From the NCBI GenBank assembly GCA_928724745.1, contig CAKMXJ010000002.1:372001-436000 (forward strand): a stretch of 64,000 nucleotides of DNA, in the 5' to 3' direction. The notes under the pieces were generated by a model. It saw only the letters and a program-made list of their open reading frames with translations. It ran no database searches and was not told where the DNA came from. Position numbers and translations under genes: made by a program. The DNA comes from Anthracocystis setariae (taxonomy: Eukaryota > Basidiomycota > Ustilaginomycetes > Ustilaginales > Ustilaginaceae). Shown here one piece after another: positions 1 through 8,805 of this stretch (the first letter of the stretch is position 1; each line of letters opens with the position of its first letter).

Positions 1-1262
1 CTAGCTTGGAAGAGGGAGGCGGACCGGAAGGATATCCGCTGCTTTGCAAGGTCGATCTGGTCAGCATCGCTCTCTTCGTCTATGCGCGTGAGAAAGCTCC
101 CTTCTCGATCTCTCGCTCCACTACGCAAACCGTCAAGAGCGCTGCTCATCGAGTCAAAGAGGTTCGCACCGCAAAGGTCGGCACTGGCTTGGCAGGTGTC
201 ATGGGAAACAAGGGCGCAGTCGGAGCTCGCATCGTTGTCGCCTCAGCCGACGGCGAAGGTCCTGACGAGATTCTCACGTTTGTCAGTGCCCATCTGGCTG
301 CTCACGATCACAATGTCCTACGACGCAACAAAGATTGGCAGAGCATTGTACAGAGGATGGTCTTTGAGCCATCCTCCGTACAGAAGCTTCCCGTGCTGCA
401 AGACCCTTCCAAGAAGTCGCTGAACCCCAACAACATGGATGCGCTCAAGCAAGAGCACGAGAGGATTTCTAGTAAGGGTGCCGCCAAGAAGGCCGCACCT
501 CTGGACAAGAACAGCTATACAGTATACGATACCACACACCTGTTCGTCTTTGGTGACTTGAACCATCGTCTGGCGTTAGGCAAGGCGGAGCTTGACCGAG
601 CACAGGCCGGGGATGAGAAGCCAAAGTCATTACCTGAGCTGACCCGCGACACTCTGCACAAGGCGCTGGAAGCGGGAGACTGGTCTACGCTCTCTCATCA
701 CGATCAACTTACACACCAGCGATTGTCAACGCCGCCCAAGGCGTTCCACGGCCTAACCGAGATGCCCATCGCCGACGCAGGCATTCCGCCTACATACAAA
801 TACGTCGTCTCGCGACCCGGCAAGCAGACCAGCAAGAAGAATGCCGGCATCACCTCGGATGCACTTGATGGCCATACGCTCAACAAGAAGCGAGTGCCCG
901 GCTGGACGGACCGCATCCTCTGGGCTTCAGCTCCAGCCAAGGACTCCAGCGACGCATATGGCGTCGAGGTCGAATTCTATCGCAGCATCATGCAGTATAC
1001 CCATTCGGATCACAAACCCATCACTACGCTTCTCCGTCTGCCTGCCCCGTCAGGCCAGGCTCTGCTCTCATCACTCAACCCCTACGAACCACTGCCATCG
1101 ACACAGCGCATCGTGCTCGCCACCAGTGGCTTTGTTATGGATAGGCTGGTTGGGTATATCTGGAGCTTGCTGCTGCTCGCCGGTGGTGGAAGTCTGGCTG
1201 GCGGTCTGATTGAGGTGTTCGTCATCGGTGTCATTACAGCTTGGTGGCTCTCCAGGTCTTAG
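1..1262 (+). CDS. Inositol polyphosphate 5-phosphatase, C-terminal part (5' truncated by window edge)
   Basis: The reading frame is open to the left edge, so the true start lies outside the window; the first in-frame ATG seen here is internal. The roughly 418 visible residues hold the 5-phosphatase catalytic signatures in order: FGDLNHR, then PGWTDRILW, then SDHKPI near the end of the domain. This family removes the 5-phosphate of phosphoinositides or soluble inositol phosphates with Mg2+. The last ~35 residues form a hydrophobic segment (YIWSLLLLAGGGSLAGG onward) ending in WWLSRS, which suggests a C-terminal membrane anchor. Family membership is firm; substrate and membrane location are inference. 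The N-terminal region, including any SAC domain, cannot be seen. Confidence 0.9.
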   Translation, partial: SLEEGGGPEGYPLLCKVDLVSIALFVYAREKAPFSISRSTTQTVKSAAHRVKEVRTAKVGTGLAGVMGNKGAVGARIVVASADGEGPDEILTFVSAHLAAHDHNVLRRNKDWQSIVQRMVFEPSSVQKLPVLQDPSKKSLNPNNMDALKQEHERISSKGAAKKAAPLDKNSYTVYDTTHLFVFGDLNHRLALGKAELDRAQAGDEKPKSLPELTRDTLHKALEAGDWSTLSHHDQLTHQRLSTPPKAFHGLTEMPIADAGIPPTYKYVVSRPGKQTSKKNAGITSDALDGHTLNKKRVPGWTDRILWASAPAKDSSDAYGVEVEFYRSIMQYTHSDHKPITTLLRLPAPSGQALLSSLNPYEPLPSTQRIVLATSGFVMDRLVGYIWSLLLLAGGGSLAGGLIEVFVIGVITAWWLSRS

Positions 1263-1321
1263 TGGGTTGTCATATGCTTGGGTGATTTGCGATACACGTG
1301 CAATTAAGTATGAAGCTGTGT

Positions 1322-2422
1322 TCAGAGCTTGCTGTCCCTGCCTTGACCTTCGAATTGTTCGGTTCCTTCGATGGCCTCGCAGATCTGTGGTGTGAAGAGA
1401 GAAAAGAAGAATTAGCCTCGAAGAACAAGTGAGCCATGCAATCGTTCGAGAATGAGGATGTACTTACTCCGTCAACAGTGCGCACGACCCAAAGCGCACC
1501 CTCCTCGGTAGTGAGCCATTCGAGACCCTTTTTGCTGACATCTTGAGGTTTGATCGAGTCCTTGGCCTTGAGTAGGCCCCAGATATGGCTGGTGACTTGA
1601 GGACCGACACCGCCCTGTGCACGAAGCGCCGAGATCGCCACCAGCGAAGTTCGCAGACGATTCACGTCCCATTCTGGCTCGGTCTTGAGCGAGTCTGGAT
1701 CCGAGGTGAGTGCGAAAGAGGAGGGAGAGGAGAAGAGGGGACCGTATTCGGATTCGACAATGAAGATGGGTAGGTCTGGGTGCGAGGTGCCGAGGATCTT
1801 GAGCAGCTTTTGCGAGTGCGGCGTGTAGATATCGTCCCAAAGGTTGTAGGCTGCCTTGTGGACGAGATCAACTCGGTCTGATTTGATTTGTCTGCAGGGA
1901 TTTGAAAGATGAAGAGGAGCGGGAGCGTCAGCGATGACTTGGTACCATGATCTGCGAATTCAGAGGGTGGTCTTACCTTCTCGGCTCGGTTGGCAAGGCC
2001 TGCACCAACTCTTGATCCTCTTCAACAGCTTTCCTGACGGCAGCCAAGTTGTTGATCACCTTGGGAATACCGATGAAACCGATGCATTTCAAGCCGGTCT
2101 CACGCATCAGTAGTGCGACGTTCTTTCGATGCTCGAGATCCGTCTTCTTGTCTCCCGCAGCAAAGCGGTGCAGCGCTTGCAGACTTCCTGGGTTGTTCAA
2201 CGTAAAGAGCGTTGCGGTCGCGATCGAGATCCACTCTCCCCACCCGATTCCCTTCTGTTTGGCCTCCTCCTGTAGGTTGTGGAAATGCTGGTGAACGGCG
2301 GCGAGCTTGGGAGTAGGTGAAGCGTCCGCCGATCGTCCGGCAGGTCTGGAACCTCGAGCAAGGAATGTAGGCTGCTTGACGAGCTCCTTGAGCGCGGTGG
2401 GAAGAGAGCGACCTTTTGACAT
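1322..2422 (-). CDS. AhpD-like/carboxymuconolactone decarboxylase-like protein with C-terminal SKL
   Basis: Spliced model, three exons on the minus strand: 2422-1977, 1891-1468 and 1384-1322 (311 codons, 310 aa). Introns are 85 and 83 nt with GTAAG donors and CAG acceptors, and the frame is continuous. An in-frame ATG four codons upstream (2434) is an alternative start. The exon-2 stretch around YNLWDDIYTPHSQKLL and HPDLPIFIVESEYG, followed by a helical block, resembles the fungal AhpD-like (carboxymuconolactone decarboxylase superfamily) proteins; no CXXC pair was recognised. The short last exon encodes a tail ending GRDSKL, a canonical type-1 peroxisomal signal, so a peroxisomal matrix location is predicted. 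The gene is convergent with the upstream phosphatase. Substrate unknown; family call moderate, gene model good. Confidence 0.68.
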
Positions 2423-2846
2423 TTTTACAGACAAGTACGATTGGGAATTGAAGATGAAACGTGAACAGTGGTAGGAGCAGGCAGAGTGAATGTTCGAGAT
2501 GATGTTGTTTCGGTCGAAACGTCAGGATCATCGAAAGTCCGCTCGGCTAAGCAAAAGTACGGGGAAGTTTAGCAATGGCTCGCACCGGCCACATCTAGAC
2601 CGTTCAGACCCGAGATGGAGGCGTGCGATCCTCCACTTGCGTTTAGGCCGCCGGTCATTACCCGGTATGCCAACTGTGACAAAATTGGCGCTAGTGTTAG
2701 GTCGAAGTGATATCTGATCGGGGAGAATTCGACGCTCGATGCAGCAGCTCTCTGAGATCTAAGTGCAGCGTTGATTTGTCGATATGTGGAGAAAAACACG
2801 TTTCGACGGCTCACATCTCGACCACGATAGTATCCACCCAGTCAAC

Positions 2847-3730
2847 ATGGAAAGGAACGGGAGTGGAGCAGCCATGACGGGCCAGCCAGAATCCATCGTC
2901 AAGCGACCTCTGGATATACTGTATCTGACGTACTTTGTTATCCACCTGATCGCTTCGATCGCGATTGATGCGCAGCTCACCTACCCGCCTTACTCGCAAC
3001 GCCTGTTCCCCGAGCCGCTTCGCACCGTGCTGCAGGACTATCTCAAGCAGTCGAAGGATCCTTTTCTGCTTGCAGCAGAGGCTAGCTCTTCGAGCCATGT
3101 ATGGTTCAGGGTGCTGCTGGCGAGCGAGACAGTCTTCCAGATCCCGTGCTTCATCATCTTCATAAAGGGGTTGTTGGCTGGTGAGTGAATCGACTTGGTT
3201 GTGGCTCCTCCCCGGTTACTGAAATGATCATGTTCTTATCGCACGGCTTCTCTCTTGTGCTGGGTGACGGGTTGGACAGACAACAAACGCACCTATCCGC
3301 TGATGATAGCGTACGGAGTTCTCGGTAAGTCTGCATAGCGCTGCTTGAGCCAAATTGCAATTGAAGGAGAACACGTGTACTGATGTGATAGCATGTTCGA
3401 ACCTGACGAACGTCGTTCTTACGGGCTACGACGGAGTACAGCTGCGTCTTCCACTCTGCAATGTATCTGCAGTGTCTTGTTCGGCAGCGACGGCAATGGA
3501 CTCACTCGACTCGAAGTCCGAGGTTTACTGCAGTAAGTTTTGCCTCTTGCACCTCTGCAGCTGTACTGAGCCGAGTTCTGACAACCGTCGACCAACATGA
3601 TTGCACAAACTCCAGGAACTACATCCCCTTCTGCTTGATCCCCACGTTTCTGACAGTGGACATGCTCTCCCGCGTCATGGCACTCTTGCCGGCTGCACCA
3701 ACCGGCGTCGATAAGAACAAAACCGAGTGA
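2847..3730 (+). CDS. TMEM97/EXPERA-domain membrane protein
   Basis: Spliced model of four exons: 2847-3180, 3280-3324, 3442-3532 and 3616-3730 (194 aa). The start was chosen at an ATG in a good context (caacATGg); an in-frame ATG at 2784 would add 21 residues. The protein opens with RPLDILYLTYFVIHL and has four hydrophobic segments, as in the EXPERA family (sigma-2 receptor/TMEM97, EBP). Exon 3 joins as AYGVLAASSTLQCI and VLFGSDGNGL, then NYIPFCLIPTFL, which matches the family pattern. An earlier acceptor at 3391 shifts the frame and was rejected. Members sit in ER or endolysosomal membranes and bind sterols. The specific role here is unknown. Confidence 0.75.
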
Positions 3731-4877
3731 AACCCGTCATCATGTGGCACTCCGTTTGGGTGGCTTGCACGAGAAGGTTGAGCCTAAATGCAATGTCAAA
3801 AATGACGCTCAAACGGAACCCGATCAGCAGCAAGCTTGGCGGGTCACGATCGACGTGGGTGATCGGCGATAAAAAACGGAAGCAATGCAGTCGATTCATG
3901 CCGGTACTTGAAGATCTACTGAAGCGCTTCCAGCACATCGACTTCGACCGTTGCATTGGAATTTGCGGGAAGCTTGAACGAATACCGGTTCTTCGATATT
4001 TGCCGGTGTTCGGTGTTGGTCGGTGGTGTTGGCCTCATAGAAACGACGAGGTTGAGCTGAACTGCTGGTCCGAAGAGGCAACAAAGGTGGACATGCGGCG
4101 AATTAAAACAAAGAATACCCAGACCAGCTGAGACAGGCGGGGTTCGGTTTTCATTCGGACTTGGACTTTTTCTTTTTCGGCGTAACAGATGCGGTTCGTT
4201 TCGTGCTGTTGGCCTGAGTTTGGACACTACTCAGGGTCCCCCTATCTCTGTCTGTCTCTCGCGTTTCCCCCTTTTTAGTTTTTCTTTTTTTTCAGTTTTC
4301 TTTTCTTTTTTTTTTTTTTTTTTTTTTTTTGGTTGGTGCCCATGGAACAAATTTAATCGGCCAGTCAGATCATTGCAAAAAAGCAACGTCATGAACGCAG
4401 GCAGCACAGGGAGTTTGCCGCCGCTGCCTCCCCACACAGACTTTTACTGTACTGTACAGTACTACAGTAGACGCACCCGAGTTCAGTCGCGCAACACAAG
4501 AGTGTGTGCTTTGGGCTGCACCGCGTGCATGCATTGTGCTGACTTCCGCCCGACAAACCCCAGCCAAGCATTCACTGCCTCCTGTCAGCCACGCAGCCAT
4601 CCGTATCGGCAATTCCGGTTGCTGATGCTGCTCAATCTTTCCAGTCGAATTTGGCTCCTTCACCATCACTCTTCCACCAACCTCCGTTCAAGCGCTCAAT
4701 ATCTCTGCGACACCGTCTTTGGTTCGCGCCTCCTTTCTCACCGGATTCGAACCGCATCACGTTAGGCCCACCTACGGGCTACATCTCTGATTAGCATCCC
4801 AGCTCGCCCGCTTCTCGTAGGATCTCGTCGACCAATCTCCCACACCTTCTCCCTGCCAACCCGTTTCCTCCTCCAAA
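3731..4877. other. Intergenic region upstream of GAL7
   Basis: No convincing gene in 1.15 kb. It holds a pyrimidine-rich block with a run of 25 T at 4306-4330, and an ACTGTAC/GTACAGT palindromic cluster at 4445-4469. The part next to 4877 is the likely promoter and leader of the galactose-1-phosphate uridylyltransferase gene; its last ~80 bases are CT-rich, as is common in front of fungal start codons. Confidence 0.6.
4306..4330 (+). repeat. Homopolymer T(25)
   Basis: An uninterrupted run of 25 T, preceded by a T-rich stretch with scattered C from about 4271. Such a tract may act as a nucleosome-excluding promoter element or be neutral; its length is prone to sequencing error. Confidence 0.9.
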
Positions 4878-6242
4878 ATGCCACCTACAAGCACGGCCAA
4901 CGGCGCTCCAGCCACTACTAGCAGCCATGCTAACGGTCATGTCAACGGCGTCAACGTACACTTGAACGGCATCCACGGTCACTCTAACGGTGTGAACGGT
5001 CACGCCAACGGCCATGCTAGCGGATACGCAAACGGCTCTGTCAACGGACACACACATCCCAATGGCTTCAGCCACGACTCATATTCGGACGATGAGCTGC
5101 CAGAGTTTGACGCAACGGAGCATCCTCACCGACGATACAACCCTCTAACGCGCAGCTGGGTCCTCTGCTCTCCTCATCGCACCAAACGTCCCTGGCAGGG
5201 TCAGGAGGAGAAGCCCCAGGGCACCTCTCTTCCTGCCTACGACGAAAATTGCTACCTCTGTCCCGGCAATAGCCGTGCCACAGGTGCCAAGAACGATAAC
5301 TACACATCCACCTTCTTTTTCGAGAACGACTACGCTGCACTCATGCCTCAGAAAGTCGCCAAAGAGCAGAATCAGCACCCGCTACTCCAGTCGCAGCCGG
5401 CTCGTGGCCGCTGCTACGTCATCTGCTTCAACCCGCAGCACAACCTGACACTTGCACAGCTCAGCACACCGCCCTTCTCCCCCGACCAGCACATCGTTCC
5501 GATCATTCAGAGCTGGCAGAAGATCTATAAGCAGATCCCCGCCGAAAACCCCTTCGTCAAATACATTCAGATCTTCGAGAACAAAGGCAGCGCCATGGGA
5601 TGTTCGAATCCTCACCCACACGGTCAAGTCTGGTCGCTCGATTATATTCCCGAAGAGCCCAGCAAGGAGCTTGCATCGCTCCGAGCATGGTCTCAGGATC
5701 CCGTCAACCACGATAACAACATCAACCTCGGCGTGTCCGACGAGCAGGGGCGTCCATCCATGCTGCTCACGCTCGCCAAGCTCGAGCTGTCCACTCCTGG
5801 TCAGCCACGAGTGATTACTGCCAACGATCACTTTGTCGCCATCGTGCCCTACTGGGCTGTGTGGCCTTTCGAAGTCCTGCTCATACCGGCACACCGACAG
5901 ATCAGCAATGTGCTTCAAATGACCGAGATGGAAGTGGTCTCGCTGGCGCGTATCATCGCCGAGATCACATGCAAACTCGACAATGTGTTCAAGTGCTCGT
6001 TCCCTTACTCGATGGGTGTTCATCAGAAGCCCACGCAGGTGTCAACACAGGAGGACGACGAGTTTGCCCAATTCCATATCCACTTCTACCCGCCACTGCT
6101 CCGTTCTGCTTCGGTCAAGAAGTTCCTCGTAGGTTTCGAAATGATGGCCGAACCTCAACGTGATCTTACAGCCGAACAGGCGGCAAAGACGATTCGCGAA
6201 TGCGACAATACACACTATCTCGCCACCCTCGATCAGCCATGA
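4878..6242 (+). CDS. GAL7: Galactose-1-phosphate uridylyltransferase
   Basis: Single exon, 454 aa. It transfers UMP from UDP-glucose to galactose-1-phosphate in the Leloir pathway (cytosol). The family signatures are present: HRRYNPLTRSWVL near residue 80, the zinc-site region NCYLCPGN, and the active site NPHPHGQVW, where the second His of HPH (residue 248) is the expected nucleophile. A second histidine-rich segment, QFHIHFYPPLLR, follows. Unusual for the family is an N-terminal extension of about 60 residues rich in Asn-Gly-His (repeats of the type NGHANG and NGVNGH), absent from bacterial GalT. The start ATG follows a CT-rich leader ending caaaATG. No other GAL gene is visible next to it. 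Confidence 0.96.
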   Translation: MPPTSTANGAPATTSSHANGHVNGVNVHLNGIHGHSNGVNGHANGHASGYANGSVNGHTHPNGFSHDSYSDDELPEFDATEHPHRRYNPLTRSWVLCSPHRTKRPWQGQEEKPQGTSLPAYDENCYLCPGNSRATGAKNDNYTSTFFFENDYAALMPQKVAKEQNQHPLLQSQPARGRCYVICFNPQHNLTLAQLSTPPFSPDQHIVPIIQSWQKIYKQIPAENPFVKYIQIFENKGSAMGCSNPHPHGQVWSLDYIPEEPSKELASLRAWSQDPVNHDNNINLGVSDEQGRPSMLLTLAKLELSTPGQPRVITANDHFVAIVPYWAVWPFEVLLIPAHRQISNVLQMTEMEVVSLARIIAEITCKLDNVFKCSFPYSMGVHQKPTQVSTQEDDEFAQFHIHFYPPLLRSASVKKFLVGFEMMAEPQRDLTAEQAAKTIRECDNTHYLATLDQP

Positions 6243-6404
6243 TCGTCTTTTCGTCCGACGTTTCCCTGTCCGTCATGTTCGGTTCTTATCTGCATTTCGT
6301 TCGTTCAATTCAATGTCGAATTTCATCACTCCGATCGTCTGATCAGGCGAATCGAGTCTAGTTGGGCTCCTCTCTTGTGCGACACTGCACGATTTCGCCG
6401 CACT

Positions 6405-8516
6405 TTACCGAGATGCAGAGGTGATGTGGTGGAGTGCTGAGCGGAGGGAGAGTTCGTCGAATTTGGGCGTTCCATTTTTGCTTCGGAGGTTGGTTTCGGC
6501 TGGGATGCAATGAATGCCTAGAGCCTTCAGTTGGGCGGCGTCGACTTTGATCTGGCCATCGGGGAAGTAGACTAGATGGGAGATGAGTTGGTTTGGTTTC
6601 CAGTGTGGACTTGGTCTACGTTCTGGGGTGGGGATGTCGCTCTGGTTGAGCGAAGTGCAAATCGCATTAACGAAATCCAGTGCTTTCATTCCTCTTGTCT
6701 CTCGATCCGCGACTGAGTTGAGCAGCAGGATCTTGTACTCGAGTGTGGGCGATGTGGCGATACTCGTCGCAACGCTGCGCAGACATAGACAGGGGACGAT
6801 ACTGGTCCACAACGACCCGCACGAATAGATCAGCGTCTTGGACCGCGCCAGTGCCGTGACAAACGCAGGATTCGGGGCTGGGTAGATCTCGTTGCGATAC
6901 GCATTCACATAGAGGATCCGCTTGATGCGTGAAGACAGAGCCGGCTCGCAATCCTCATCCTCGGCTTTGGAGAAGATGATGTTGCCCGTTTTTTCCCTCC
7001 TTGCCGTCTTCTTGCGGAGCAGTGCCGAATCGCTCAATTTGAACGACGAATGCGTGGCGTCGTCTTCCGCCGCACTGCTGTAGCGAGGCGAATCGATCTG
7101 GTCTCCACCATCCTGCGAGTCTTGATCGTCCTCCTCCACATCCAGTCCATCCTTGTGATTGCCCACGGTGGTGAGACCCTTGCGAGCCGATGCCGCATAC
7201 GCAGCTGCACGCTCATCGACCAATTGCGCTACAAGCGGACTCGGCCCTGCCGTCCCTCTTGCCGGCGTCGATGCCGCACCCAACCTTCCGGATAAGCTCC
7301 GCTGCATCTCGTTCTCGGACGTGCTGATCTTGAGCACATCCATACTCGCGTTCATCGAAGTGTAGTTCGACGAAAAGGGCTCGTAGTGCGCCGGAGGTCC
7401 AAATCCAGGGGTAGACGGCCCCGCATCGCATGAGGTCCCTTCGACGCTCAACAGCCCCGCTCCTCTGCTGCCCTCCGTGTGCTGAAAACTCTCAAACACC
7501 GCCGAACTCGGCGTACCCGGCGGTTGACGCCCCTTCTCCCTCCTCTTGGGCGCCGGATGCGAGATCTCACATTGTCCTACGATCACCTCGCCATCTTCGA
7601 GCTCGGCCGCAATCGTGGCTGTGTGGTTCGTGTTGATCACCGGCAGCACTTTGCCACCGATCGCATTTGTGCTCATCTGCGTCGTCGCCGAGAAGAGAAA
7701 GATGGCGCTTTGGATACTTCGGAAGAACTTCTGCGCAGCAGCAAGGAAGAAGTTACCGATCGAGCCTCCCCGAAAGTTAAAGTGACGATGGGCACGACGG
7801 AGGACTTCCGATTCGAAATGGACGAGGAAGCCACGGATGACTTCTTTGCGTTCGGGTTCGATGCCGCGCCACAGCCGATGTCGGCCTTCGAGGATGTCCA
7901 TCCATTCCTGTTTGATGGACCGAGCCGACCCTGTGGAGGGAAGGCGGTAGGAGAGGAGGGAGTGGATCGCTTCGTTGGACGATGGAGGTGACGAGGTGGA
8001 TGTCGAGGAAAAGTGACGGGACGGTGTGGGGATGAGTCGATTGAGGCGTGAGCGAAGGTCGCCGATGGAAGGTCCGCCGAGCACACGGATGATCTCGGAA
8101 GAAGAACCACCGTTGTCGGATATAGGCATGACGTAGGTAGCGCCAGGTGTTGCGCCGACAAGATCGTTGTAGCCGCTGCCACCGGAGATGACCAGCGTCT
8201 CGCCCAGCGCGGACTCGAGGCTGCTTGGGGATGCATGTGGATAGGATGGGCTTGCTGCATGTTCGATGTGGACCGGAGCTGGAGCAGATGGATCGGCAAA
8301 CGTGGCTTCCCTTTTCAAACCGTCGTAGTTGGTATCCAATGTCGGTTCGAAGGTAGAGGCGGGCGGAGACCCAGCTCCGGTGCTGTCCAGGTCGATATCT
8401 GTGACAGCGCTGACCGAAAGCATCTCATCAGCAGAGGAGACGTCCACTATCCCGAGGCTGGACATTGTGATTGGCGTCGATGAGTGTGACTTGACATTGA
8501 TTGTGACCTCCCGCAA
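6405..8516 (-). CDS. CofD/YvcK-like (UPF0052) protein
   Basis: Single exon of 703 aa from the first ATG; a second in-frame ATG at 8465 (MSSLGIVDV) would give 686 aa. The conserved core is split. Residues ~105-165 carry LVISGGSGYNDLVGATPG and then PISDNGGSSSEIIRVLGG, typical of the CofD/YvcK nucleotide-sugar-like fold. Residues ~215-330 carry FNFRGGSIGNFFLAAAQKFF and AELEDGEVIVGQCEI. A low-complexity insertion of roughly 190 residues precedes the last block (SCGSLWTSIVPCLC), where bacterial members usually have GPGSLYTS. CofD makes coenzyme F420 precursors; YvcK-type proteins bind UDP-sugars and act in envelope and carbon regulation. Fungi are not known to make F420, so the function here is unknown. 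Confidence 0.85.
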   Translation of the reverse strand: MREVTINVKSHSSTPITMSSLGIVDVSSADEMLSVSAVTDIDLDSTGAGSPPASTFEPTLDTNYDGLKREATFADPSAPAPVHIEHAASPSYPHASPSSLESALGETLVISGGSGYNDLVGATPGATYVMPISDNGGSSSEIIRVLGGPSIGDLRSRLNRLIPTPSRHFSSTSTSSPPSSNEAIHSLLSYRLPSTGSARSIKQEWMDILEGRHRLWRGIEPERKEVIRGFLVHFESEVLRRAHRHFNFRGGSIGNFFLAAAQKFFRSIQSAIFLFSATTQMSTNAIGGKVLPVINTNHTATIAAELEDGEVIVGQCEISHPAPKRREKGRQPPGTPSSAVFESFQHTEGSRGAGLLSVEGTSCDAGPSTPGFGPPAHYEPFSSNYTSMNASMDVLKISTSENEMQRSLSGRLGAASTPARGTAGPSPLVAQLVDERAAAYAASARKGLTTVGNHKDGLDVEEDDQDSQDGGDQIDSPRYSSAAEDDATHSSFKLSDSALLRKKTARREKTGNIIFSKAEDEDCEPALSSRIKRILYVNAYRNEIYPAPNPAFVTALARSKTLIYSCGSLWTSIVPCLCLRSVATSIATSPTLEYKILLLNSVADRETRGMKALDFVNAICTSLNQSDIPTPERRPSPHWKPNQLISHLVYFPDGQIKVDAAQLKALGIHCIPAETNLRSKNGTPKFDELSLRSALHHITSASR

Positions 8517-8805
8517 TGACGGGCCAAGCCAGCTTCTAGCAACTTGTCCAGCTGTGGGATGTGGTTAGTGTCACAGAGATAGCAAGTGCGGCCGATGTGG
8601 AAGTTGGTCCAAGCCACGTCTGTTACAAACACATCTCCGCGGGAATGATTTTGACAACGGCGCGGAAGAGCGCGTTCTTTGAAATTTGCTTTTCGACACC
8701 TTTGTTGTCACTCGTCCTTCCTCCTTCATCACCACTCCAGCTCACCTTCTCTCTCGGTAGATACTCTCAGAAGCAGTAGAGCAAGAAGCTCCGTGCGAGC
8801 CGTCT

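Noticed and set aside
3325..3391. Shorter second intron (acceptor at 3391) for the TMEM97-like gene
   Set aside because: It would translate 3392-3440 but shifts the frame so that the family-like FGSDGNGL and the final helix could not be joined without a further 37-nt intron; the 3325-3441 intron gives a continuous match.
3916..4227. Minus-strand ORF with a Lys-rich sequence between the TMEM97 and GAL7 genes
   Set aside because: One frame ends in a Lys-rich tail and another contains VEVDVLEALQ, which briefly suggested a spliced gene, but no consistent exon set or start could be built and the basic part comes from a purine-rich tract.
4220..4765. 181-codon ORF covering the poly-T run
   Set aside because: Poly-Phe from a homopolymer and promoter sequence; no similarity.
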